A stretch of DNA of 64,000 nt, from positions 33,491 to 97,490 of the forward strand of contig VKHL01000111.1 of assembly GCA_015146655.1 (NCBI GenBank), in the 5' to 3' direction. Within the stretch, counting starts at the first letter, position 1. Each line of letters opens with the position of its first letter. Shown piece after piece: positions 33,790 through 44,324 of this stretch. This DNA comes from Ochromonas danica (taxonomy: Eukaryota > Sar > Chrysophyceae > Chromulinales > Chromulinaceae). The translations under genes were made by a program, and so were the position numbers. The notes beneath the pieces were generated by a model that did no database searches, was not told where the DNA came from, and saw only the letters and a list, made by a program, of their open reading frames with translations.

Positions 33790-34538
33790 TTAGACTTGAT
33801 AGCGAGTCTTGATTCGCTTGCAGGTCACTTGGTACTTGCCAGAATGAGTCATTTTGATGGAAACGACTTTGACTTGGCCTTGGCCACTCACTCGAACCAC
33901 CTGTCCAGCCTGGACAAGGACATGCGCATCGTCAAAGAGTTTCTGAGAGGGAGAAGAGAGAAACTGTTGCTCTTACCTTGACAGTAACAGCTGCATTCTT
34001 GGCAGCAGTGTCTCCGATGAAGACGCAGCGACTATTGAGAAGTTTCGTGAACTGTGAGCGACTGATGCCCAGCCCCGCTGAAGCCACCGCATCGAGACGC
34101 AGCGAAGACTCCACTGTAGTGACCTGAACATCCCACAGTACAATCAGTCAGCATGAGAGCAGCTAGGACAGAAGAGCAGAAGGGTCGCACCTCTTTGCCT
34201 TGGTTGACATCGTCACTGCTCGAGGCAGTAGAAGGACCATTGTGCGCGAGGTCTTCTTCCTCAGCACTTGTCATGGCAGCATTGAATATGTTGGTAGAGA
34301 CCAATTTCTGAGAGAGTCCATGTGACTGGAAGTGGAATTGTCTGGCACGATAAGCCAGAGGGAGGGCGGAGCGCGAGGCAGGCAGAGACAGACAGCTTCT
34401 CGTAACGAACAAAGCGAGCACGGACTTCATCATCAATAGTATGGTAATGCTTAAAATTGTGAAAGTCACCATGTCGAAGAGGTCGGGACAGCCAGCGTGG
34501 CCCCAGGAAGTTGAAGGGCGACAAAACCTTGAAGTCAT
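33790..34538 (-). CDS. S4-domain RNA-binding protein, YlmH/plastid S4 type
   Basis: Three exons: 34538-34191, 34123-33977 and 33942-33790, all phase 0, about 215 residues. An S4 RNA-binding domain fills the C-terminal half: RLDAVASAGLGISRSQFTKLL, NSRCVFIGD, AGQVVRVSGQGQVKVVSI, KMTHSGKYQV. The order and the closing 'VSGxGxxKV...KxGKYxV' resemble YlmH and the plant plastid S4 protein. These bind structured RNA, and YlmH acts in ribosome quality control. A second ATG at 34472 opens VTFTILSITILLMMKSVLALF, which looks like a signal peptide; either start is possible. Organelle targeting is inferred. The upstream palindrome at 34617-34628 is shared with the RlmN-like gene. Confidence 0.75.
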
Positions 34539-34616
34539 TCCTCACACTCCACCCCCCCTTCAAGCCAATTTCTAGACATCTGGATATTTGAATCTGGGAT
34601 GAGAGGAGATTGGACA

Positions 34617-34628
34617 ATTCCATGGAAT
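34617..34628. promoter_or_regulatory. Palindrome ATTCCATGGAAT, copy 2
   Basis: Identical to the 12-mer at 33429-33440. Lies about 80 bp upstream of the S4-domain gene start at 34538 and is oriented the same way by symmetry. Confidence 0.4.
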
Positions 34629-34780
34629 CCACTACCCCCACTCCCCTTGACGCGGTGTGTTGCTTGATGAAGGGAGTCGCTCCCAGAGATTGAACAAGTG
34701 ATCACAGAGAATGACTTTCAGTCTTCATCGCCATTATCATCCTTTAACCACTTGCACTCTCTAGAGAAAATCGTTTATAG

Positions 34781-35923
34781 ATGGATTCCATAGCAAGAAA
34801 TGATGGAGCCTCGGTCAGCAAGACCTTTCTCCCAGCAGGCCCACTGCCAGGGACTGCTCCTCTCCCCTCTTCAGGTCTGTTGCAACTGTCACTACTGAGA
34901 CTGCAGAGTCTAGCTAACTTCTTGTTTGCCTTCTTGTTAAGATGACTTGTTTGTCTTGGATGAGATCCTGCGAGGTGAGGGACAGTGCGGGGTGGACTGG
35001 ACGGGTCTGTCTGCTCTGGACTATTCCTCCATCTGGACCACCAGCCAAGCTGACCTCAACTCTTCTCTCGTTAGCAGGTAGTTTGATCAGTCCTATTCTT
35101 CCTTGCTTCAGGCTCTGACCACTGTCATGACTGTCTGTGCAGTAATTGGACTCCCAACACTTGTTCGGCCTGTGGCTTTGAAGAGATGAGAGCGGAGGGA
35201 CTAGCTGTGACCTCGATAGATGAGGAGGATGACATTGGCGATGATGTCAATCTCAACCCTCCTCCTAGACGAAGACGACTTCGTCGCCGCTGTGCCAATC
35301 CTTTCCCTCGAATTCTCAAAAGAGATATCAGACGTCTGTTTCCAAGCATGTATATCAATGTGATAAATTCCAGAGAGTGTGAGACAATTAATGACTTCTT
35401 GTCGACCTTCTGTGTCAAGAGCTGCAAGATCATCGATGGATGCAACTATGCCTACTTCTGTGACAGCTTGGCCAACCTTTTCGGCCCTATTACTATTCAC
35501 GGACTGGCGAGTTTCATGAGTTTAATGGGCTTAAAGATGTCTTCTTTGCCTGATGGAGTAGTCAAACTGGAGGACTCCTACATCCAGCATCAACTCCACA
35601 CTCCAGGCAGTAAGGTGTTGATGAAGGTGCGCGTTCAAGGCACTTTGATCAGACAAGCCTTGCTGAACCTGAGGGATGAAAACAACAACATGCTAGTCGT
35701 TCCTCGGCTCATCTATCAGATCCTCGAAGTGGCGGGACGTCTTCCTTCTTGCTTTGCTGAAAGTGCTCAAGTCTCGGGAGAAGTTCTGTCCAATATCTCC
35801 TTGGATATCCATGTGACAGTTGTCTTCTTCTTTGATAATGACCATCGTATCTATCGCATTGAAAAGACGGCCTTCTACCACTCCAACCCTCCCCTCTTTG
35901 TTCAACACAGTAGCAGTTGCTGA
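34781..35923 (+). CDS. Unknown-family protein B with PRILK-D-RR motif
   Basis: Exons 34781-34874, 34942-35077 and 35143-35923, about 336 residues, phases 1 and 2. A small CxxC pair (NTCSACGFEE) and an acidic patch precede an Arg-rich stretch (PPPRRRRLRRR), then NPFPRILKRDIRRLFPSM and INVINSRECETINDFLSTF. The same NPF, PRILK-x-D-x-R-R, N-V-x-N-S and L-x-T-F signature is found in the gene at 27998-29176, so they are paralogs despite different ends. The region after the motif alternates helices and strands and could be NTF2-like, but this is an inference. No enzyme motif is seen. The basic cluster suggests a nuclear location. Confidence 0.65.
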
Positions 35924-36030
35924 ACAGAGGAAGTGTCCATTACCGCTTTTCTTTTTTATTATAGGGCCGTTGCCCAGTTATTAATTAATATTAGTTATGT
36001 ACAGTTTAACAGTGTGTAGAGTTGGCCAAG

Positions 36031-37049
36031 CTAGTCTTCGTCTTCTTCGCTTCCTTCTTCGTCTTCTTCTTCGCTGCCCTCTTCTTCTTCCTCCTCGTCT
36101 TCATCTTCATCTTCTTCTGGAGTGAAGAACTTATCCAATCCATGTAAATTCATCATCTTTCTTCTAAGTCCCATCTTAGAGGCAGGGACACCAACACAGT
36201 CCAAGTCAGGCTCGGACAGTCCATGTTTGGCGATGAAGGCCAAGTCGTAACCAGCGTCGAGAAACTTCCGAACAAATTCTCCTCCCCCGATGTAAGTCAA
36301 CCACTCCTTGAACTTCGGCACATTAGGATCTATAGAGGTACAAATAAGCCATGAGATTTGAAAAGCATAATCGTCATCATTGTCATCTCGCAGATTGAGA
36401 CTTGCCTTTTTCGATGTTAATCTTGGATGTCAAAGCATCGACAATGTCATCATAGCGAAGCTCAGTGGCAAGATCTTTGGCAGTGCTTCCACTTCGAGCT
36501 TGGATAGTGGCTGAAGCACCATGAGAGAGAAGTAGTTGGACAGCATCTTTCTTTCTGCCCACAGTCGCATAATGCAAAGCAGTGAATCCGAACTAACCCC
36601 CCAACAGTCAGAAAGGCGATGTCAAGGGAAGGGAAGTCATGGGGAGAAACGAACCTGATCCTGCTTATCTACATCACAATGTGACAATAGCAGTTTGATG
36701 ACGTCAACATTGCCAGTACAGGCTGCAATGTGCAATGCTGTGAGATTCGGAATGGCGCGATTCTGACAACAAGCAGACAGAGACAGACAGAGACAGCAGA
36801 CAGGCAGGGTAAGGGAGGATGGGAATGCCTATTAGAATGAGAAGTGGTTACATTAGGAACGACGTTAGCGTCTTCTCCGTCATTGAGAATCTGCCGCATA
36901 ACCTCCAAATTCCCTGTGCTGGCATAGAAATGTAATGGTTTCCAGTACTCCTAAATAAATACAGAGACTGTCACTTCAAGCTATGGGGAAATCTACTATT
37001 ATATTATTACCAGATCAAAGGCTTCTTTATGACTTATTTGGACATTCAT
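36031..37049 (-). CDS. Ankyrin-repeat protein with acidic C-terminal tail
   Basis: Five exons: 37049-37011, 36950-36852, 36762-36655, 36592-36406 and 36329-36031, about 243 residues. Ankyrin repeats: YWKPLHFYASTGNLEVMRQIL, LTALHIAACTGNVDVIKLLL, FTALHYATVGRKKDAVQLLL and a last one with STAKDLATELRYDDIV. A C-terminal helical part (KFKEWLTYIGGGEFVRKFLD, then DLAFIAKHGLSEPDLDCVG) resembles a small SAM-like fold, then an Asp/Glu tail of about 30 residues. The fourth intron uses a GC donor (GCAAGT at 36405) instead of GT. Each of the first three introns falls at a repeat border in phase 0, typical of repeat duplication. Role: protein-protein interaction; partner unknown. Confidence 0.75.
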
Positions 37050-37265
37050 CACGAGTATATGTATATTATTATTATTTTCTTTATTTTGATTTCATTTGGA
37101 ATAGTCTGTTTCAATATTATTATTATTATATTGCCTTGGAGTCTTTATTGTTGTTTTGCGTGCTCATATTGGGTTTAACATCCCAATTATCTGTCAAATC
37201 AGTGAGTGTTCATTTTCTCTCATTACTGTATTTCTCATTCAGTTGATTGAAGAGAGGCCAAGGAC

Positions 37266-39605
37266 ATGTCAATAGTATGGGCAAAGTTAATACGAGTAGG
37301 AGGGTCAGAAGACAATCTCGCCATTCCTTCTTTCATTCCTCTCATTGAGAAAGAAAACTTTGTGGGAAGATTTAGTCAACCAGCCGCCACTGCCGCAACC
37401 AAATCCAATGCCAATACTAATGCTAATGTCAATATCAATGCAGCAGAACATAACAGCTTCCACCACAAAGATCAGTTTGTCATTCCTTGTCTCTTTGTCT
37501 CTTCCACTCATTTCAGCATCTCTCTTGAAGAGAGAGAAGGTCAAGGTGATGGTCATGGTGATGCTCGTGGTGATAGTAATCCATACAGCAGGAAGTTTGT
37601 CTTGAGAGACTTCTCAAGAAATGGCACTTTCCTCCGCGGACAGTTAGTAGGCACACAAAGCAAAGAGATCGTCGATGGCGATGAAATTGCCTTGAGATAC
37701 AAAGATCAAGATCGTATTGTCTATCGCTTTCAAGTCTTGTTAGATGATCTACAGCCTTTGAAACCATTAGCAGCAGACAAGAACAGCATCAACAACAATA
37801 AGTCTGTAGTGGATAGTTCGATTGAACTCTTCACAGCACAGATCACTGCCTTACAAGAAGAAGCAGAGCAATTGGAGAAGAAAGTCAACAGTCAGAGTGA
37901 TTTGATTGATTCACTCACTGAAGAATTAGAGAAAACTGCTAAACAACATCGTCTAGATGAAAAGAATATTGCTAATTTACAAAGTGACTTGGACAATTGG
38001 AAAGAGCGTGTCTCTGTTACTGAAGCTAATGCCACGGCTATTAGTGCGCGGAATGTCATCTTAGAGGAGCAGTTGCGAGAGGAACAAGAAGGGTTTCGAG
38101 CTCTACGAAGCAAATTCAATCAAATCTCGGAAGAGCTCAAAGACAAAACGACACAACTTGATTCCAAGCGGAAGGTTATTGACGAAAGCAATAAAGTTCT
38201 TTCCCATGAGAAGACAATGCGAATGAAAGCTGAAGGCACTGTGCAGGATTTAGAGAAGCTGGTTGATCATCTAAATGATAAGAATGAGAAAGTCACCTTG
38301 GCTAATCAAGCCTTACAAGATATGTTGAATGAGATGGAGCAGCAGTTAGTTATTGCTAAGGTGAGTTAGACTGCTGATTCAATCATTTTCAGATGTGATG
38401 AGTGATGATCATTGTTATTGTTTGTCTGTCTGAGGTAGACAAGACTGCGAGGTTATGAGAATCTTCGAGGTCGAGTGCTAAAGAAAGTTCAAGACCAGAG
38501 TGACTTAATGCGTAGTCATTATTCTGCATTGGATACTTTGGCACAAGCCTTGCAGATTGTGATGAGTGGGAAACAAGACATGATGAGTAATGTGACTGCA
38601 GTTGCCACCATGCTGGACAGTCACCAAGGTGGAAGCATTGCAACGAATAATACGGAGGGTGCTTACAGTTCCTCTGTTCCTGCTCTGCCGGTTGGAACGA
38701 ACATACGCTCTCCTGAGAGTAGCCATACACGTTCTTCTTCCATTAGTTCTGGCCAAACGCCTACTATGGCGAGAGCTTTAGCTCCCAATTCTTCACAAAT
38801 GCCAACAACCACTCCTGCACGAGTCCAGCACCATGAGTACGGTATGGATGGTGATGATGATGAATACACGGCTGGTCAAACCTTGGATAATGATTACTAT
38901 CAATGCACTCAAGTACCAATATATGATCTCGATGAATCGCTGTCAAACGAAGATCTTAAGCCAGTGGGTAGCAATGAAAGAGAAGCTGTCAGTCAAAACG
39001 CTTCTAATTATAGTCAACCTCACACACCTTTTCTTGCAATCGAGAGAGATGGGCTTTTCATATCTCAAGACTCTCGCATTCGTAAGGATGACAGTACATT
39101 AAGTGCAGCGAAGGATCTATCTCAAGATCATCGAACAAGCGATAGGAGTGAGAATGCAACACCCGATCAATCCTTGTTGATGAAATCTCCTCACTCAACG
39201 TCATTGAAGCGCTCTTATCCCAGTGAGAGCGGAGATCTTGACGAAGATAATGATGGAAGGAAACGAGTGGATGGTTTTAGTGAAGCAAAGAAACCTCGAC
39301 TTGACCTGTTGGAGGAAACTGCTGTTCCTGAGGATGATGTGCCACGGCCAGCAACTCCTTTGTCTCAAGAGGAGGCTGTTGGAGAATACTGGCCTCAAGC
39401 AGAAAGACAGGTGGTGACTGATCCTGTGCCACCTCCGAGTAATGACAGCGTCGATGAGCGTCCTTTACTTTCCGTCTTTTACCAATCAACCAGTCAGAAG
39501 GCGATTTCGCTCAGTCCCGTCCCGTCGAGTAGTTTAGTTGAGGCAGAGGAAGAAGAGCGACAACGAAGCTTTAATGCGGACCTCTCTATGGATCTGGATA
39601 ACTAA
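37266..39605 (+). CDS. FHA-domain coiled-coil protein (nibrin-like organisation uncertain)
   Basis: Exons 37266-38360 and 38439-39605 (phase 0), about 753 residues. The N-terminal 165 residues form an FHA phosphothreonine-binding domain: the strand order with FVGRFSQP, SSTHFSISLEE, LRDFSRNGTFLRGQLV and DGDEIAL matches the family 'GR...S..H..I...D.SxNGTxxNg...L..Gd.I' pattern, although a long insertion rich in Asn/Ala splits it. A coiled coil of about 200 residues follows, then a Ser/Thr-rich disordered tail with two basic clusters (KRSYP and DGRKRVDG...KKPRLD) that could be nuclear localisation signals. FHA proteins read phosphorylated partners in DNA damage or cell-cycle signalling; the exact counterpart is not clear. 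Confidence 0.75.
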
Positions 39606-39810
39606 TGACAGCGAGGTCTAGCATGCGGGTTGAGGTCTAATTTTAATCGAAGTGAGTTGAGTTTGTTGAAAGGTTCGCATACACATACAGTTTTCTTAAT
39701 GCTACTGTTTGCAGAGCACTTCACTATATGCTTCAGATACTTCCGTCAACAAAGAATAAGCTATTTCAAAATCCCATCCCACGAAAAGCGGCCAGCCAAC
39801 CTCCTATGAT

Positions 39811-41290
39811 CTATCGCTGCTGAGGCCAACCATTATACTGAGGAGCCATTTGCTGCTGTCCAGGGAAAGGGTTGGAAGGAGGGAATCCTGGTCTTCCCAT
39901 CTGTTGAGGCATCATGCCGCCTGCAAACGGGTTGACAGGTGGAGCTCCACCCACATTCATGTAAGGGTTTTGCATCTGTACCATTGATGGAGGCTGTGGA
40001 GGAACATTGTACCCATTATTGAGCATATTATTGCCATAATGCGGCACTTGGAGATGAGGTGAAGGCATACCATTGTAACCAGACATTGGGGCTGGCGGTA
40101 CATGGCCATGCATCATCTGAGGCTGACCATGCATGGGCGGACCATGATTCACCATTTGACCAGGCCCTCGATTCATACCAGCACTATAAAGCGAGAGGAT
40201 AGCATCTGCAGAAGCCTGTTGCTTAGGCTGCTGTCCTGTGGGGGGTAAACCATTGAATCCAGCATTTGATGGTGCGAAACCATTTGTCTGGGGCTGAGCT
40301 TGTGGGGCAACAGCAACAGGTGCGGAAGAAGATAGAAGGTCCAACAGACTTCCACCAGAAGATGCAACTGGAGCGGCAGGAGCAGAAACAGGTGCGGCGA
40401 AGGCATCAAAGCCATATCCGCCAGCAGCAGCTGGGGTAGCTGCAAAGGCAGCAGCAGAATGGGAAGGTGCGGACGCAAAATCTCCGAAGCCATCATTGTG
40501 CTGGGAGAAGGCATCAACAGGAGCTGGTGCAGAAGGGGCGACTGGCGTGGGGGCCGTGGGTTCACTCATGAAATCAATGAGAGTGGATTCAACAGGCTTA
40601 GGAGCAGGAGCTGCTACAACCGGTTTAGCTACAGGCTTGACCGGCTCTGCAGGAGCAGCTGAAGCTCGACGAGCAGTGTTGGAGACCGTTTCCTTGTTGG
40701 GCTCGGCATTATGATGACCATGATGATTTGGTGGAGGCAACTGGTCAGCAATAAACTTCTTATGCTCATATTTATCGCGAATAAATCGCTCAACAATACG
40801 CACTGGATCACCTTCCTTAGGGCGGATAACACTAGCAGGTACCTTGGCCTCATAGAAAGCGTTTGCTCGACCATTTCCCCATTCCTCCATGAACTACAGA
40901 CGAATCACATATCACAGATAAAATCCATGTTGGACATTTTCTAAGACAAAACCAAGCATCTTCCTTACCTCAACCTGCTTCTGCGTCCAACTGTCCAGAT
41001 TGACGGAACGCACAAAACTAATGTGAACACCTAAATTTCTATGAATACCGGAGCATTCAATACAGATGAAAATACCAAGATTGGCAGATGCCCAACGAGG
41101 TCCTAGAAGAGAAAAATAACAAAGAAAGTACAAGGAGATGGAAGAGTTTAATATTTCCACCGAGGAAGTGAAGATCTTTAGCAGGCAGATTGATACCTCG
41201 CTTTCGACAATCCGCACATTGTTGATTATCAGGAAGCTTTAATAAGTGTTCCAATCGTTTCCGAAGCTTTACTTGGTCAACTGCAGCCAT
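39811..41290 (-). CDS. ArfGAP, SMAP/AGD type
   Basis: Exons 41290-41197, 41102-40969 and 40893-39811 give 436 residues. The N-terminal ArfGAP domain has its zinc finger C25-x2-C28-x16-C45-x2-C48 and the catalytic Arg finger R53 in CSGIHRNLG, followed by [13 protein letters not shown] and [12 protein letters not shown]. The rest is Pro/Ala/Gln/Met-rich, with repeated NPF ([15 protein letters not shown]), motifs that bind EH domains of endocytic proteins. The layout (GAP first, disordered NPF tail) is like SMAP/Stromalin-type or plant AGD proteins acting in clathrin-linked vesicle formation. Residues across the two introns (phases 1 and 0) restore the domain. Confidence 0.9.
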
Positions 41291-41425
41291 AACTCAATGG
41301 AGCAGAAGCGATGACTAGACTTGTGGAGCACAACACAGTCGGATCTCTTCCGACACGATGAGATGAGATCACGACGGATGCTGGGATGCCAGGGATGGGA
41401 TCGATCTTTCCAGTGCGAGCGGCTT

Positions 41426-41456
<31 letters not shown>

Positions 41457-41770
41457 CACAGTGAGAGACACACAAACACAAACAGGCAGGCAGAAACACG
41501 CAAACAGACAGGCAGAAACGCATTCGTTTGTTCGACAGTACACAATTACGTAAACGGTTTAAGGAATTACGTAATTGGAGAATGCATAATGTAGAGATTT
41601 GAAACTCGTACTTTTGGACTTTACGGTGAGTGTTATTTTCCATTCTTTTGGGAATTTCGAAAATTCGACTTTTCGTGAGTACTCACCAAAGGGACTCATG
41701 TGAGCTTTCCTTTCAAACAACTCTGAACTCAACTCCCAGACAGCTTAGAACCAAATCTATATTTCTTCAG
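41291..41770. promoter_or_regulatory. Divergent promoter region with (CA)n microsatellite
   Basis: About 480 bp between divergent ArfGAP and the gene at 41771. A (CA)n run of about 26 bp lies at 41431-41456, and a related CA/CAGA-rich region follows to about 41520. No gene is supported. Confidence 0.4.
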
Positions 41771-42367
41771 ATGGATCAGGACCTAATTGAAGATTTTGCA
41801 TTGTTTCAGGCGCAAGATGATGATTGGGTATCATTGTATGCAAAGATTCTGAATGAACGAGAGCAAAATGATCTCTCTATTAGTGATTTCCTTATTTCTT
41901 GTGGTCTAGATCCCAATAGACCACATTTTAAACACCTCTGCTGTAAGACTACTAGACGACTACATCCTTCCAAGAGAATAGGCTCAACTGGTCGAGAATT
42001 CAGAGACGCTGTTACTAAATATTTTGCTGAACGATTAACTCCAATACACAGCAATCAGTCTTTGGAAACGACCATTTTCGAATGGTGTCTAGATAACCGT
42101 GCCAAACTTCGAGACAGCTGGATTTCAGATATTCGTCTGATGGATCCAAACTCAACAGACCTTGTTGTCTATGCATACAAAGAATGTGCTCTTTGTAACG
42201 ATGATATTCTAAACATGCTGACGACAGATGGAATTATCTTACGCGGCTTGGCCGGTTCTGAATTACGAATTACCTCTCGTTACGAGTCACAGCTTCTGGC
42301 GGTATTGACATCTCCTGTGTATGTCAAGGCAGGTGGGACTGCAACCCTCGCGAATGTGAAAGGATGA
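41771..42367 (+). CDS. Hypothetical protein, 198 aa
   Basis: Single-exon frame from the ATG at 41771. I recognise no family. The product has an acidic N terminus (DQDLIEDFALFQAQDDDWV), a mid part with HLCCKTTRRLHPSKR and a KECALCNDDIL segment with a CxxC pair, but too few Cys for a classic zinc finger. Predicted mostly helical and soluble. It might have a downstream exon, since its end runs straight towards the repeat at 42497. Confidence 0.4.
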   Translation: MDQDLIEDFALFQAQDDDWVSLYAKILNEREQNDLSISDFLISCGLDPNRPHFKHLCCKTTRRLHPSKRIGSTGREFRDAVTKYFAERLTPIHSNQSLETTIFEWCLDNRAKLRDSWISDIRLMDPNSTDLVVYAYKECALCNDDILNMLTTDGIILRGLAGSELRITSRYESQLLAVLTSPVYVKAGGTATLANVKG

Positions 42368-42444
42368 GTTCTTGCTTTGACATGCGCCAATGTCTTGGGG
42401 TAGATGTTAGAGAAGAAAGTATGCTTTTGCGACTTAACCAACAA

Positions 42445-42921
42445 TTACAAGCTACAGGCAACTGGACCTTTCTTGGTTACAGATTCAACAACGTCATGCT
42501 GACCGGATGGAACACTGGAAGGCTGACCAGATGGTTGACCAGAAGGCTGAGTGCTAGGCTGCCCAGAAGGTGCACCAGAGGGCTGGCCGGAAGGCTGACC
42601 CGAAGGCTGCACACTCGGCTGACTCGAAGGCTGGCCAGAAGGCTGACCGGATGGAACACTGGAAGGCTGACCAGATGGTTGACCAGAAGGCTGAGTGCTA
42701 GGCTGCCCAGAAGGTGCACCAGAGGGCTGGCCGGAAGGCTGACCCGAGGGCTGCACACTCGGCTGACTCGAAGGCTGGCCAGAAGGTTGACCGGATGGAA
42801 CACTGGAAGGCTGACCAGATGGTTGGCCAGAAGGCTGAGTGCTAGGCTGCCCAGATGAAAAGGGAAAAGAGCGTACAGTACACCCCCTGGAAGATGACGA
42901 AGGAAGAAGATGTTGGAGCAA
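42445..42921 (-). CDS. PSGQPS-repeat protein fragment (surface-protein type)
   Basis: A minus-strand frame of 158 residues, about two thirds of it a Pro-Ser-Gly-Gln tandem array of four-residue units (PSGQ, PSTQ, PSSV, PSVQ, PSGA). Such repeats are known to me as linkers in large secreted or adhesive proteins of stramenopiles; this is from memory of the pattern, not a search. Here there is no signal peptide, no neighbouring domain and short unrelated ends, so the frame is probably a remnant or an exon of a gene whose other parts I cannot find. The opposite strand is open too but gives an Arg/Leu/Thr-rich product without features. Confidence 0.35.
   Translation of the reverse strand: MLQHLLPSSSSRGCTVRSFPFSSGQPSTQPSGQPSGQPSSVPSGQPSGQPSSQPSVQPSGQPSGQPSGAPSGQPSTQPSGQPSGQPSSVPSGQPSGQPSSQPSVQPSGQPSGQPSGAPSGQPSTQPSGQPSGQPSSVPSGQHDVVESVTKKGPVACSL
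42497..42857. repeat. Tandem array: 144-bp higher-order unit of 12-bp repeats
   Basis: About 360 bp made of 12-bp units, grouped into a 144-bp (48-residue) higher-order unit present about 2.4 times. In the minus-strand translation the unit runs from GQPSTQPSGQPSGQPSSVPS to PSGQPSGQPSGAPS and then restarts with the same order. Copies differ at only a few bases, so expansion is recent or maintained. Confidence 0.85.
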
Positions 42922-43283
42922 TAGGTGGAGTCATGCAGTTCAAAACAAGATCTTCTTCAAATCATTTTGATCAACCACAGTGTTGGATTCTCTGAAGAAC
43001 GACATGGTCTAGACCATCTCCTTCTTCTTCTCCTTCCACGTCATCTTGAGAAGCATAGTCAGGAATACAGTCTATACAGTCCCTAGCTATCCTCTAGACT
43101 CTCATTGTTCTGTTTTGCTTTGCTTTCATAGAGTCTGAGCTCATAATTATTGGATTTTAAGTAATACACTGAGCAGTTAAGTCCCGAACGTAAAAGTCTT
43201 ATTTATCTAGTTTCAACTCACTTCCTACCATGCAAGAATGCAATTGTTGATTGATTCACTCACTTCTGAGTAAACAAACAACA
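42922..43283. other. Intergenic upstream of dihydroorotase
   Basis: About 360 bp with no recognised gene; an in-frame TTG leads into the dihydroorotase but the first ATG is at 43284. Confidence 0.3.
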
Positions 43284-44324
43284 ATGACTTCTTCCCTTGA
43301 GATCATCCAACCTGATGACTTCCATCATCATCTTCGAGATGGTGAGGTGTTACCACATGTGTTACAACATGCAGAACGTCAATTCAAGCGAATTATTGCT
43401 ATGCCAAATCTCAAACCTCCTGTTCGCACCTTAGCAGACGCACTGGCCTATCGCGAGAGGATTCTCTCTAATTGTCAGGGGGCCTTCGAGCCTCTCATGA
43501 CACTTTATCTCACTGACAACACCTCCCCCGAGGAGGTGGTCGCTGCCCATGGCAGTGGTGTGGTCTATGCGGTCAAGTACTACCCGGCAGGTGCCACCAC
43601 CAACAGTGACCTGGGTGTGAGTCATATTGACAAAGTCCATGCTGTTCTTCTCACTATGGAGGATATTGGCTTGCCATTGTTAATCCATGGTGAAGTGACG
43701 GAGAAAGAAGTGGACATCTTCGATCGCGAGGAGGTTTTCATTCGAACCATCTTACAGCCACTCATTATGACACGTTATCCTCGATTAAAAGTCGTCATGG
43801 AACATATCACCACGAAGCAAGCGGTAGAGTTTATTCGTGATGCACCTGCTAATATTGTGGCGACCATTACAGCGCATCACTTACTGTACAATCGTAACGA
43901 TATTTTCAGAGGTGGTGTGTGTCCACACATGTACTGTCTACCCATTCTAAAGAGAGAAGAGCATCGCCAAGCACTCCTTACTGCTGCAACTAGTGGTAGT
44001 CCTAAGTTTTTCTTGGGTACGGATAGTGCTCCTCATAGTGTAGAGAATAAAGAATCAGCCTGTGGATGTGCAGGAATCTTCACAGCCCACGCTGCTATCG
44101 AACTCTATGCTGAGGCGTTTGAATCAGTGGATGCTTTGGATAAGCTTGAAGGATTTGCGAGTATCTATGGCCAGCAGTTCTATGGATTGCCATTAAATCA
44201 GAAGAAAGTGCGACTAGTGAAGGAGAGTTGGAATGTGCCCGAAACACTTCCTTTTGGCTCATCCACATTAAAACCTTTGCGTGCTGGACAAGCAGTTACG
44301 TGGAAGATAGAGAGTCTCTGTTAA
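43284..44324 (+). CDS. pyrC: Dihydroorotase (PyrC type)
   Basis: Intronless, 346 residues, the size of stand-alone bacterial/plant PyrC. It closes carbamoyl-aspartate to dihydroorotate in pyrimidine synthesis. Metal ligands are in place: H14 and H16 in PDDFHHHLRDG, the carbamylated Lys in YAVKYYPAGATTNSD, HGE, EHITTK, and the Asp in GTDSAPHS. Substrate-binding NLKPP (MPNLKPPVRT) is also present. This class is the monofunctional type found in bacteria, plants and several protists, rather than the CAD fusion of animals. The ATG at 43284 is the first in frame and is followed directly by the catalytic fold. Confidence 0.93.
   Translation: MTSSLEIIQPDDFHHHLRDGEVLPHVLQHAERQFKRIIAMPNLKPPVRTLADALAYRERILSNCQGAFEPLMTLYLTDNTSPEEVVAAHGSGVVYAVKYYPAGATTNSDLGVSHIDKVHAVLLTMEDIGLPLLIHGEVTEKEVDIFDREEVFIRTILQPLIMTRYPRLKVVMEHITTKQAVEFIRDAPANIVATITAHHLLYNRNDIFRGGVCPHMYCLPILKREEHRQALLTAATSGSPKFFLGTDSAPHSVENKESACGCAGIFTAHAAIELYAEAFESVDALDKLEGFASIYGQQFYGLPLNQKKVRLVKESWNVPETLPFGSSTLKPLRAGQAVTWKIESLC

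Noticed and set aside
41431-41456. (CA)n run near the ArfGAP start
   Set aside because: Ordinary microsatellite in a promoter gap; no link to splicing or coding seen.
42497-42857. Considered as a CRISPR array because of regular repeats
   Set aside because: Repeats are contiguous 12-bp and 144-bp units without unique spacers, and the genome is eukaryotic.
42364-42858. Plus-strand Arg/Leu/Thr-rich repeat frame
   Set aside because: Mirror of the PSGQPS array. The minus-strand reading gives the known repeat type; the plus reading gives no recognisable protein.
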